Below are positions 16,822-23,878 of a stretch of DNA of 41,420 nucleotides, in pieces; within the stretch, counting starts at the first letter, position 1; every line of letters begins with the position of its first letter. A model generated the notes under the pieces. That model saw only the letters and a program-made list of their open reading frames with translations, was not told where the DNA came from and made no database searches. The DNA is from Modicisalibacter sp049808615 (GTDB lineage: Bacteria; Pseudomonadota; Gammaproteobacteria; Pseudomonadales; Halomonadaceae): the NCBI RefSeq assembly GCF_049808615.1, contig NZ_JBNCAN010000032.1, positions 1 to 41,420 of the forward strand, read 5' to 3'. The position numbers and the translations under genes are program-made.

Positions 16822-17640
16822 TTGGCCAAGATCATTGTAGTGACCTCCGGCAAAGGTGGGGTCGGGAAAACGACCAGTGCAGCAGCCATCGCTACCGGGC
16901 TGGCACTACGCGGCAACAAGACGGTGGTGATCGACTTCGACGTGGGCCTGCGCAACCTGGATTTGATCATGGGTTGCGAGCGCCGCGTGGTATACGATTT
17001 TGTCAACGTGATTCAGGGTGAGGCCGGCCTTAATCAAGCCATGATTCGTGACAAGCGTGTCGACAATCTTTACATCCTGCCGGCCTCCCAGACCCGCGAC
17101 AAGGACGCCCTGACGTCCGAAGGGGTCGAGAAGGTACTCGAGGATCTGTCCAAGGATTTCGACTATATCATCTGCGATTCACCTGCGGGTATCGAGCGTG
17201 GCGCCCAGTTGGCCATGTATTACGCCGATGAAGCCGTGGTGGTGACCAACCCCGAAGTGTCCTCGGTGCGCGATTCCGATCGTATCCTGGGGCTGCTGTC
17301 CGCCAAGACGCGGCGTGCCGAACAAAAGCGCGATCCGGTCAAGGAGCATTTGTTGATCACACGTTACCACCCAGAGCGAGTCACCTACGGTGATATGCTC
17401 AATCTGGACGATATACGCGAGATTCTGTCCATCAACCTGATTGGATTGATTCCCGAATCCGAGGCAGTGCTGCGGGCCTCTAACCAGGGGGTACCGGTGA
17501 GTCACGATCAGAAAAGCGATGCCGGCCAAGCCTACACGGATACCGTATCGCGGTTACTGGGTGAGGATGTGCCGCTACGCTTCCACGAATTTCAAAAGAA
17601 GAGCCTGCTCTCTCGTATGTTTGGAGGAGGTCGTCGGTGA
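16822..17640 (+). CDS. minD: Septum-site determining ATPase MinD
   Basis: 272 residues when started at the TTG at 16822, which has AGGAAG six bases upstream and gives the family N-terminus (M)AKIIVVTSGKGGVGKTT. An in-frame ATG at 16786 would add 12 residues (NDHQTSNRKHI) that are not usual in MinD. The deviant Walker A GKGGVGKT is at 10-17, with IDFDVGLRNLDLIMGCERR and ICDSPAGIERGA following. The C-terminal amphipathic helix KKSLLSRMFGGG targets the membrane. It recruits MinC and oscillates with MinE. The last four bases overlap the start of minE. Confidence 0.95.
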   Translation: MAKIIVVTSGKGGVGKTTSAAAIATGLALRGNKTVVIDFDVGLRNLDLIMGCERRVVYDFVNVIQGEAGLNQAMIRDKRVDNLYILPASQTRDKDALTSEGVEKVLEDLSKDFDYIICDSPAGIERGAQLAMYYADEAVVVTNPEVSSVRDSDRILGLLSAKTRRAEQKRDPVKEHLLITRYHPERVTYGDMLNLDDIREILSINLIGLIPESEAVLRASNQGVPVSHDQKSDAGQAYTDTVSRLLGEDVPLRFHEFQKKSLLSRMFGGGRR

Positions 17641-17891
17641 AACTACTCGAATTTCTGAAGCGCGAACGCAAACAGTCGGCTTCGGTGGCCAAGGAGCGTC
17701 TGCAGATCATCGTCGCTCACCAACGCAGCCAGCGCGGACAGCCCGATTACATGCCAATGCTCGAGAAGGAGTTATTGGAGGTGATTCGCCGCTACGTCAA
17801 TGTGGATCAGGAGGCCATCAACATCAGCCTCGATCGGGAAGACGACTGTTCGGTCTTGGAGCTTAACGTTACCTTGCCGCACAGTGGCTGA
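17637..17891 (+). CDS. minE: Cell division topological specificity factor MinE
   Basis: 84 residues, typical length. GTG start overlapping the minD stop (GTGA), with GGAGGAGG six bases upstream. N-terminal MKLLEFLKRERK is the membrane-binding and anti-MinCD segment, SVAKERLQIIVAHQR is the MinD-contact strand/helix, and the C-terminal topological domain ends VLELNVTLP. It stimulates the MinD ATPase and drives pole-to-pole oscillation. Confidence 0.97.
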   Translation: MKLLEFLKRERKQSASVAKERLQIIVAHQRSQRGQPDYMPMLEKELLEVIRRYVNVDQEAINISLDREDDCSVLELNVTLPHSG

Positions 17892-17946
17892 GAGATCGGC
17901 ACCACTATGCTAGGCTGATCGCTTTCCATCGGCGTGGAGAGCGGTC

Positions 17947-19407
17947 ATGGCGCAGCGTGGCGCGTTGCAGCACACCTTTCTTTGGCACGACTATGAAACC
18001 TTCGGCGCCGATCCCAGACGTGATCGGCCCTCCCAATTTGCTGCCATTCGCACCGACGAGGATTTCAATCAGATCGGTGAGCCCCTGATTCTCTACAGCA
18101 AACCGGCGGATGACTATCTTCCTCATCCCCAAGCTTGTTTGATCACGGGTATCACGCCGCAGACGGCCCAGCGACGCGGTCTTCCTGAAGTCCAGTTCGC
18201 TCAGCGCATCAATGCCGAGATGAGCGTTCCCGGTACTTGTGCCCTAGGTTATAACAGTCTGCGCTTCGATGATGAAGTCTCGCGGCATCTGTTCTATCGC
18301 AATTTTCTCGATCCCTATGCGCGGGAGTGGCAGAACGATAATTCGCGCTGGGACCTGATCGACGTGGTGCGCGCTTTTCATGCGCTGCGCCCGGAAGGTA
18401 TCGAATGGCCGGCCCGGGACGACGGCTCACCCAGCTTCAGATTGGAGCACCTGACGGCTGCCAATGGTATCGAGCATGTCGGCGCTCACGATGCCTTGGC
18501 CGACGTGCGCGCGACCATTGCCCTGGCGCGATTGCTCAAGGCGCGGAACCCTCGGTTATTCGATTACCTGCTTAGGCTACGCAGCAAGCGTGAGGCGGCC
18601 AAGCTATTGGATATCCCTTCGCACAAGCCAATGCTGCATATTTCGCGGCGCTATCCGGCCAGTCGCGGTTGTGGCGCCCTGGTCGTGCCCCTGGCCGAGC
18701 ATCCCTCCAATCCCAATGGGGTCATCGTTTACGACCTGTCCGTCGATCCCGCGCCCCTCTTTGCGCTTTCCGCCGAAGAAGTACGTGACCGAGTGTTTGC
18801 CAGTGCCGATGAGCTGGCCGAAGGTGACACGCGGATTCCCCTCAAGATCGTGCATATCAACCGCAGCCCGGTGTTGCTGCCGTTGGCCGCCGTGACCGAC
18901 GAGGTGGCCACCAGGCTCAAACTCGATCGTGCTCAATGCGAGGCTCACTGGAAGACGCTTTGTGCCAATCCCGAGGCAGCGCGCAAGGCCGCCGCGGTAT
19001 TTGCCAAGGGGCCGGCGGAAGGACCGCAAGACCCGGATATGATGCTTTATAGCGGTGGTTTTTTCTCGCCGGCGGATCGCCAGGAGATGCAACGGGTGCT
19101 CGAGACATCACCCGAGGCGCTAGCGAATACCGTCTTCGCTTTTCAGGACCCGCGACTCGAGGAGATGCTGTTCCGTCTGCGTGCGCGCAACTATCCAGAT
19201 ACGCTCACAAGTGAAGAGCAGGCGCAATGGGAGGGCTATCGCTGGGCACGTATGAACGACAATACGTTGGGCATACTGACGCTTAAGGGATTCGCCCGAG
19301 AGATCGAGCGGCTTAACCAGATGTCCCTCGAGGATCACGAACGCCAGGTGCTGGAAGAGCTGGTCATGCATGTGGAGGCGATGATGCCGGCCCAGGCCTT
19401 CGGTTAG
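17947..19407 (+). CDS. sbcB: Exodeoxyribonuclease I (SbcB)
   Basis: 486 residues (E. coli 475). DEDDh exonuclease with Exo I in FLWHDYETFGADPRRDRPSQFAAIRTD, Exo II in YNSLRFDDEVSRH, and Exo III as His-Asp-Ala-Leu-Ala-Asp in VGAHDALADVRATIALA. The SH3-like and helical C-terminal domains follow (PMLHISRRYPASRGCGALVVPLA). It degrades single-stranded DNA 3' to 5' in recombination and mismatch repair. The start has GGAGAG before ATG and lies 55 bases after minE, so it may read through from the min operon. Confidence 0.96.
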   Translation: MAQRGALQHTFLWHDYETFGADPRRDRPSQFAAIRTDEDFNQIGEPLILYSKPADDYLPHPQACLITGITPQTAQRRGLPEVQFAQRINAEMSVPGTCALGYNSLRFDDEVSRHLFYRNFLDPYAREWQNDNSRWDLIDVVRAFHALRPEGIEWPARDDGSPSFRLEHLTAANGIEHVGAHDALADVRATIALARLLKARNPRLFDYLLRLRSKREAAKLLDIPSHKPMLHISRRYPASRGCGALVVPLAEHPSNPNGVIVYDLSVDPAPLFALSAEEVRDRVFASADELAEGDTRIPLKIVHINRSPVLLPLAAVTDEVATRLKLDRAQCEAHWKTLCANPEAARKAAAVFAKGPAEGPQDPDMMLYSGGFFSPADRQEMQRVLETSPEALANTVFAFQDPRLEEMLFRLRARNYPDTLTSEEQAQWEGYRWARMNDNTLGILTLKGFAREIERLNQMSLEDHERQVLEELVMHVEAMMPAQAFG

Positions 19408-19435
19408 CCGAAAGCTTGCATGGTTCGATAAAGAT

Positions 19436-19459
19436 GCCCGCGCCAGATTTGGCGCAGGC
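19436..19459. terminator. Hairpin between convergent sbcB and the pitrilysin gene
   Basis: A 6-bp GCGCCA / TGGCGC stem with a 4-base loop, extendable by GCC/GGC past one unpaired base on each side, sits in the 61-base gap between convergent stops. TTTC follows on the plus strand. Probable shared terminator, moderate strength. Confidence 0.55.
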
Positions 19460-19468
19460 TTTCGTATG

Positions 19469-22300
19469 TCACTCCTGCTTTCGAAGCGGCACATAATCCT
19501 CGGTAAGGGACAGAACATCGCTGGGCACGCTGCCCGAGGCGAATGTTACCTGCTGTATCGGTGCCTTGCGTAGCGCTTGCCAGGCTTGACGCACACGCTC
19601 GGCATCCAGCTCCGAGACGCGTTTGGCCAGGCGTTCACGCCGGTCGAAGTCGGTATCATCGAATGCCAGCTCATACCACAGACGACTGGTCAGGCTGGAT
19701 AGCGACGGATCGCGTTCGAGCAGTCGATCCTTTACCGCATCACGATAAGGCGCTAGATCCTCGTCGTCGAGTTGATCGATGCGCTGATCGAAACCCTTCA
19801 AGAACGCATCGATACGTGACTGGATATGATTGACCTCGGCGCTGGGAGACTGCACCAGCAGATTAAGCCCAGGGGCATCCAGCAATGGCTGGTAGCCGGC
19901 GTTGACGATATAGCCCAACTGCTCTTCGGTACGTAGCTGGGAATAGAAGGGTGTCCCGATCATCTGCCCAAGTACCGCCAGCGTGGCTTGACTGGTCAGC
20001 GAACGGTCAGGGCCTTGCAGATAGCGCAGGACCGCCTGATCGTTACGGGTGGATGTTGGATGCAACGTAGCAGCCGAGGGGGGCACGTCGAGTGTCACCA
20101 AATCCGGGATGGCGGCGTCGTCAAGCTCGGGCGACAACGTGTTGGCGACCAACAAACCTTCGCGCCGGGCGAGTTCAGGGGATAGATTGCCGACCGCCAT
20201 GCTCTCGATATGCAGTTGTGCGATAAATTGACGGCGAAACTCACGTAGATCCTCGACCTCAAGGGAGTCGAGGGCCTCAAGCAATGCGTCATCCGGCCAC
20301 TGGGGGCGAATCAAGGCGTTGCTCAGAGTGCGCTGCATCTGCTGATAAAGAGGCGACTGGGGGGCGTTACGCCATTCGCGCATCAGGCCGAGCTTCACCC
20401 GGGCGAAGGTGTCCGTCTCGATATCCGCCTGCTTGAGCTGCTCGAGCACGCGACGCAACACCTGCTCCTGACGATCGCGCCAGCCCGACAGCGAGAGAGT
20501 GATGCCACGGCCGTGGGCATAGGCCGAAAAATTCTGGCCGGCCAGGCGCGCCGGGTAAAGCACCTCGTTGAGACTGTCGTTCAGCCAGCCTGCCAGCAGC
20601 TGGGCGAGAGCCGCCTGGTGCGCGCTACTCGAGGCTTTTGGATTCTGCAGACTGAAGCGCCATTCGGCCCGGGGCGTGCCGAACTCGCTATCGGGACGAT
20701 ACCATAGCGCATAGGTTTCCTTGTCGATCAGGGCGCGAGGCTTAACGGTTTCAAGATCGAGTAACTCGAGATTCTCGGCGATATAAGGGTTGCGATTGGG
20801 TAGCGCTAGATCCTCCAATGGCGCTGCCTCGGGCCAGTGGCCGATGGAGGTGAGCCGATAGGGAGCATCGAACCATTGTGTCGTCTGCTGCGCCTCGACA
20901 TCCGGAGCGCTGTAGACCCGTAGCAGATTCTCCGGAGTCATTTGGGCGAGCAGTTCCCGCACCTGGTCTTTTTCGAAGCCATCCATGCGGTAGCGGCCAT
21001 ACTGAATATCCTTGAGTGGATAGCGCGCCATGTTCATCGCCATGCGGCTGGCGAGATGCAAAGGTTCGCCGCGTTGTTGAAAACGGAACTCCTGCTCGTT
21101 GAGTTGCGCTTGCTCGTCGTAACGCCAGTCCTCAAGTCCGTTTTCACGGATGCGCTCGATCATCGCAAACAGGCTCGCCTGAATGCGCGCCAAGTGCTTG
21201 GTGCCTTCCGGTGTCAGGCTGATGCTGACCGCGAACAGGGCGTCGTCGCCGTCGCCACGCATGCTGCCAGCGGAAAGGCCATCCGCCCAGCCTTCACGGC
21301 GCAGGGCGGCGAGCAGACTGCCTTCACCCTCATGGCCAAGCAGGTTGCCCAGATATTCCAACGACTTATGACGATAGTCGCTGACAGGGTCCTCTGTCGG
21401 GAACAGGAAATGCACCTGACGGCTATTTTCCAGGCTCTTGACTTCCAGGCGTGCCGGCACGAGCTCGGGGGTCAGCAGCTTCTCGGGAATCTCCGGGCGG
21501 GACAGGCCCCGGTCGGGGATCGCGGCGAATCTTTCACGCACCCAGCTCTCCAGCTCATCGAGTGGCTGTGGCGCGACGATGGAGAGGTGCATGACCTTGG
21601 CGCCGTAGTGATCTTCATAGAAATCGGTCAATGCCTGGCGCAAAGGCACTTTGCCATCCTGCAGGGTCTTGAGGCTGCCTACCGAGAACCCGGTGGCCGG
21701 ATGCGCCGGGTTGAGGGCCTGATCCATCGCCTCGTCGAGCCGCCGGCCGTCGTCGCGCAGCCGAGCCTGATATTCCGAGTGCACGGCATTGCGCTCGCGC
21801 TCGACATATTCTTCATTGAATAGCGGTGCGACGAAGAATTGGCTGAAGCGATCGAGTGCCTCGGGTAGGGCCTTGGGTTCGATGTCGAAGAAGTAATTGG
21901 TGTCCTGGTCGGCGGTGAAGGCGTTGTGATTGCCGCCATGACGACTGATGAACTGCTGGTAGCTATTCGCCTCGGGATAACGCTCGGTGCCCAGAAACAG
22001 CATGTGTTCGAGAAAATGCGCAAGGCCAGGGATCTTGTCGGGGTCCTGGGCACTGCCTACCGACACGTTCATCGCCGCTGCGGCCTTATCGGCATCAGAA
22101 TCGCTGACCAACAAAACCTCGAGGCCGTTATTCAGCGTCAGGGTGCGATAATCGCGCTCATCGTTGGGACTGACGATCGGGGCATTGGCAGCTTCGCTGT
22201 TTGCGTCATCGGCGCTGGCCATCCCTGAGAGGCTCAAGAGAACCAGGCTCGCCAGCAGGTGTCGGCCAAAAAGCCAACGGGGTCTCGGGGTGTGCATCAT
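19469..22300 (-). CDS. Periplasmic M16 metallopeptidase (pitrilysin/insulinase family)
   Basis: 943 residues, close to protease III (PtrA). A signal peptide spans about 1-30 (basic start, LLASLVLLSLSGMASA). The inverted zinc motif His95-Phe-Leu-Glu98-His99 (AHFLEHMLFLGTERYP) is complete, the distal Glu ligand is in ERNAVHSEYQ, and the substrate-binding block SRHGGNHNAFTADQDTNYFF is present. The C-terminal half carries the inactive M16 domains (LRTEEQLGYIVNAGYQP). It degrades small peptides in the periplasm. Its ATG overlaps the stop of the upstream SRAP gene (ATGA), so the two are translated together, which is not a pairing I know. A second ATG at 22297 is better spaced from AGGAG. Confidence 0.94.
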   Translation of the reverse strand: MMHTPRPRWLFGRHLLASLVLLSLSGMASADDANSEAANAPIVSPNDERDYRTLTLNNGLEVLLVSDSDADKAAAAMNVSVGSAQDPDKIPGLAHFLEHMLFLGTERYPEANSYQQFISRHGGNHNAFTADQDTNYFFDIEPKALPEALDRFSQFFVAPLFNEEYVERERNAVHSEYQARLRDDGRRLDEAMDQALNPAHPATGFSVGSLKTLQDGKVPLRQALTDFYEDHYGAKVMHLSIVAPQPLDELESWVRERFAAIPDRGLSRPEIPEKLLTPELVPARLEVKSLENSRQVHFLFPTEDPVSDYRHKSLEYLGNLLGHEGEGSLLAALRREGWADGLSAGSMRGDGDDALFAVSISLTPEGTKHLARIQASLFAMIERIRENGLEDWRYDEQAQLNEQEFRFQQRGEPLHLASRMAMNMARYPLKDIQYGRYRMDGFEKDQVRELLAQMTPENLLRVYSAPDVEAQQTTQWFDAPYRLTSIGHWPEAAPLEDLALPNRNPYIAENLELLDLETVKPRALIDKETYALWYRPDSEFGTPRAEWRFSLQNPKASSSAHQAALAQLLAGWLNDSLNEVLYPARLAGQNFSAYAHGRGITLSLSGWRDRQEQVLRRVLEQLKQADIETDTFARVKLGLMREWRNAPQSPLYQQMQRTLSNALIRPQWPDDALLEALDSLEVEDLREFRRQFIAQLHIESMAVGNLSPELARREGLLVANTLSPELDDAAIPDLVTLDVPPSAATLHPTSTRNDQAVLRYLQGPDRSLTSQATLAVLGQMIGTPFYSQLRTEEQLGYIVNAGYQPLLDAPGLNLLVQSPSAEVNHIQSRIDAFLKGFDQRIDQLDDEDLAPYRDAVKDRLLERDPSLSSLTSRLWYELAFDDTDFDRRERLAKRVSELDAERVRQAWQALRKAPIQQVTFASGSVPSDVLSLTEDYVPLRKQE

Positions 22301-22983
22301 TTCTCCTGTTCGCTTTGCCAGCGAGCCATGTTACCCGTGGGGTAGGCACACGCCCAATCCTGGCAGGAAGGATCATTCACTCGTCTTGATACCGGAAAAG
22401 CGCCCAACAGTTCCAAAGGGGCCGGCAACAAGTGGTCACGAACCTGCTCGAGCGGCGTCTCGGGGTCGAGCCACGCCTCGGCGTAAGACGGGTCTATAAC
22501 CGCCGGAAATCGATCCGTCAGCGGCGCCAACAGTGGATTGGCAGGCATCGTAATCAGTGCCGTGGAGTCGGTGTAGGCGGTAAGCGTGGTGTGAAAGCGT
22601 ACCCACAGCGCTCCCAGCAACATGGGGCCACGATCGACGCGGGTTACCAGGAAGGGTTGCTTCCAGCGGGGTAGGGCTTTCCATACATAGACACCACTTA
22701 CGGGGATCAGACAGCGCCGCGCCGCAAAGGCTTCGCGAAACATGGCGCGCTCTTCCAATGATTCCACCCGTGCGCAGTGTGACGCATGATCGAGCACCTT
22801 GAGCCAGGGAGGGGTCAGTCCCCAAAAGGCGTCGACCAGTTTCGGACGACCTTGTTCGAGACGAATGATCGAGAGGGGGCGGCGAGGCGCCAGGTTGGGA
22901 GAGGTGTTCAGTGGCTGATCGACTGCCAGACGCGGCAGCAGACCGTCAAGCGACAAGGAGGTAATGTGCAGGCGTCCAGCCAT
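22297..22983 (-). CDS. SRAP/YedK-family protein lacking all catalytic residues
   Basis: 228 residues from the ATG at 22983 (AGGAG nine bases upstream). The SOS response-associated peptidase fold is clear: WGLTPPWL, ARVESLEERAMFREAFAARRCLIPVSG, KQPFLV, ANPLLAPLTDRFPAVI and the closing FPVSRRVND. Yet the four active residues of YedK/HMCES are all changed. Cys2 (which crosslinks abasic sites) is Ala2, the Asn of INAR is Cys70, the Glu of the FYEW motif is Val100, and the His of the HDRMP motif is Thr156. It therefore should not form the DNA-protein crosslink at abasic sites, though it may still bind DNA. It is the first gene of a coupled pair with the pitrilysin gene. Confidence 0.88.
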   Translation of the reverse strand: MAGRLHITSLSLDGLLPRLAVDQPLNTSPNLAPRRPLSIIRLEQGRPKLVDAFWGLTPPWLKVLDHASHCARVESLEERAMFREAFAARRCLIPVSGVYVWKALPRWKQPFLVTRVDRGPMLLGALWVRFHTTLTAYTDSTALITMPANPLLAPLTDRFPAVIDPSYAEAWLDPETPLEQVRDHLLPAPLELLGAFPVSRRVNDPSCQDWACAYPTGNMARWQSEQEK

Positions 22984-23026
22984 GAATGACAACTCCTGGT
23001 GACCTACTGGCAAGAATGAAGGCGCC

Positions 23027-23055
23027 AGGGTAGCCAAGTCCTGGTGGTGTGCCAA
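23027..23055 (-). promoter_or_regulatory. Possible promoter for the SRAP-pitrilysin pair
   Basis: On the minus strand TTGGCA (23055-23050) and TACCCT (23032-23027) are separated by 17 bases, ending 44 bases before the SRAP start. The -35 box is good and the -10 is weak. No LexA-type box was recognised beside it. Confidence 0.35.
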
Positions 23056-23187
23056 TCAGGCTGATGCAACAAGCACGCCCAATGCATTCGGGCCTTTCGC
23101 CGAGCACCTGGACCTGCGACTGCGCACTGATTCTTCGCACTCATGAGCGCATCAAGACTTGCGTTTGAGCGTGGGGTCGATATGCTT

Positions 23188-23206
23188 GTCGAAAACACTG
23201 TTCGAC
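23188..23206. promoter_or_regulatory. Candidate TetR operator (inverted repeat)
   Basis: A perfect inverted repeat GTCGAA - 7 bases - TTCGAC, 19 bases long, ends 57 bases before the TetR-type regulator start. It lies between that gene and the divergent SRAP gene. Size and place fit an autoregulatory operator; binding by this regulator is inference. Confidence 0.4.
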
Positions 23207-23263
23207 CACCGCCGCGTCGCTTTCTTCACGTTTCCGGCGCACGAGTCGCAAGACGAGGTAATC

Positions 23264-23878
23264 ATGGCACGTCCAAGACAACATGCACCTGAGGCCTTGC
23301 ACGCCCAGGTCATGGCGGCATGCGACGCGTGGTTGCAGGAAAATCCCGTGCGCCTGCTTTCCTTGCGCGCACTCGCTCGGGAGATAGGCTGCGCCCCGAG
23401 TACGCTGCTCAAACTCTATGGTAGCTTCAACAATCTGCTGCAGTACGTCAACATCGAAACCCTGGATCGCCTGCGCGCAGCCGTGGAAGGCATGAGTGGC
23501 GAAACAGCCAAGCCTCAGCTCAAGGCATTGGCCATGGCCTATTGGCAATTTGCGCAAAAGGATCCTTATCGATGGCAATTGCTGTTCGATTATCCCTTGG
23601 CTCAAGAAGGCGAGCTGGATCAACGTCAAAATATCATGATCGAAGGGCTGTTCGTTCGAGTCGAGGCCACGCTGAAAGAGCATCAGCCCAATCTCGACGA
23701 TCTTGCTGCGCGGCGTATGGCACGCACTCTGTGGGGTAGCGTACATGGCCTGGTGCAACTAGGCCTCAACGAGCGTTTAGGCTATTGGCAGGGCCAGCCA
23801 CTCGAGGTCGGAGAGCTGCTCGATCAGTTGTTGACGACGATTCTCGATGGTCTCAGGTGCGACAAGAGCGAGCCGTGA
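23264..23878 (+). CDS. TetR/AcrR-family transcriptional regulator
   Basis: 204 residues from the ATG at 23264 (GAGG five bases upstream); the frame is open further up, but without a better start. The N-terminal helix-turn-helix is LRALAREIGCAPSTLLKLYGSFNNLLQYV, the usual TetR position about 30-55 residues in. The C-terminal ligand domain (DPYRWQLLFDYPL, RTLWGSVHGLVQLGLNERLG) resembles the TetR C-terminal type with a Trp-Gly-x-x-His-Gly motif. Its stop overlaps the GTG start of the phospholipid transporter-acyltransferase gene, so it is likely a local regulator responding to a lipid or a hydrophobic compound (inference). Confidence 0.88.
   Translation: MARPRQHAPEALHAQVMAACDAWLQENPVRLLSLRALAREIGCAPSTLLKLYGSFNNLLQYVNIETLDRLRAAVEGMSGETAKPQLKALAMAYWQFAQKDPYRWQLLFDYPLAQEGELDQRQNIMIEGLFVRVEATLKEHQPNLDDLAARRMARTLWGSVHGLVQLGLNERLGYWQGQPLEVGELLDQLLTTILDGLRCDKSEP

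Noticed and set aside
20942..21823. 293-codon open frame on the plus strand
   Set aside because: Lies entirely opposite the M16 peptidase gene, whose zinc motif and signal peptide are clear. The composition is His/Gln/Arg-rich, as expected for an antisense shadow, with no ribosome site or motif.
23141..23758. 205-codon minus-strand frame across the TetR gene
   Set aside because: Overlaps the helix-turn-helix gene in antisense, with no ribosome site; a shadow frame.
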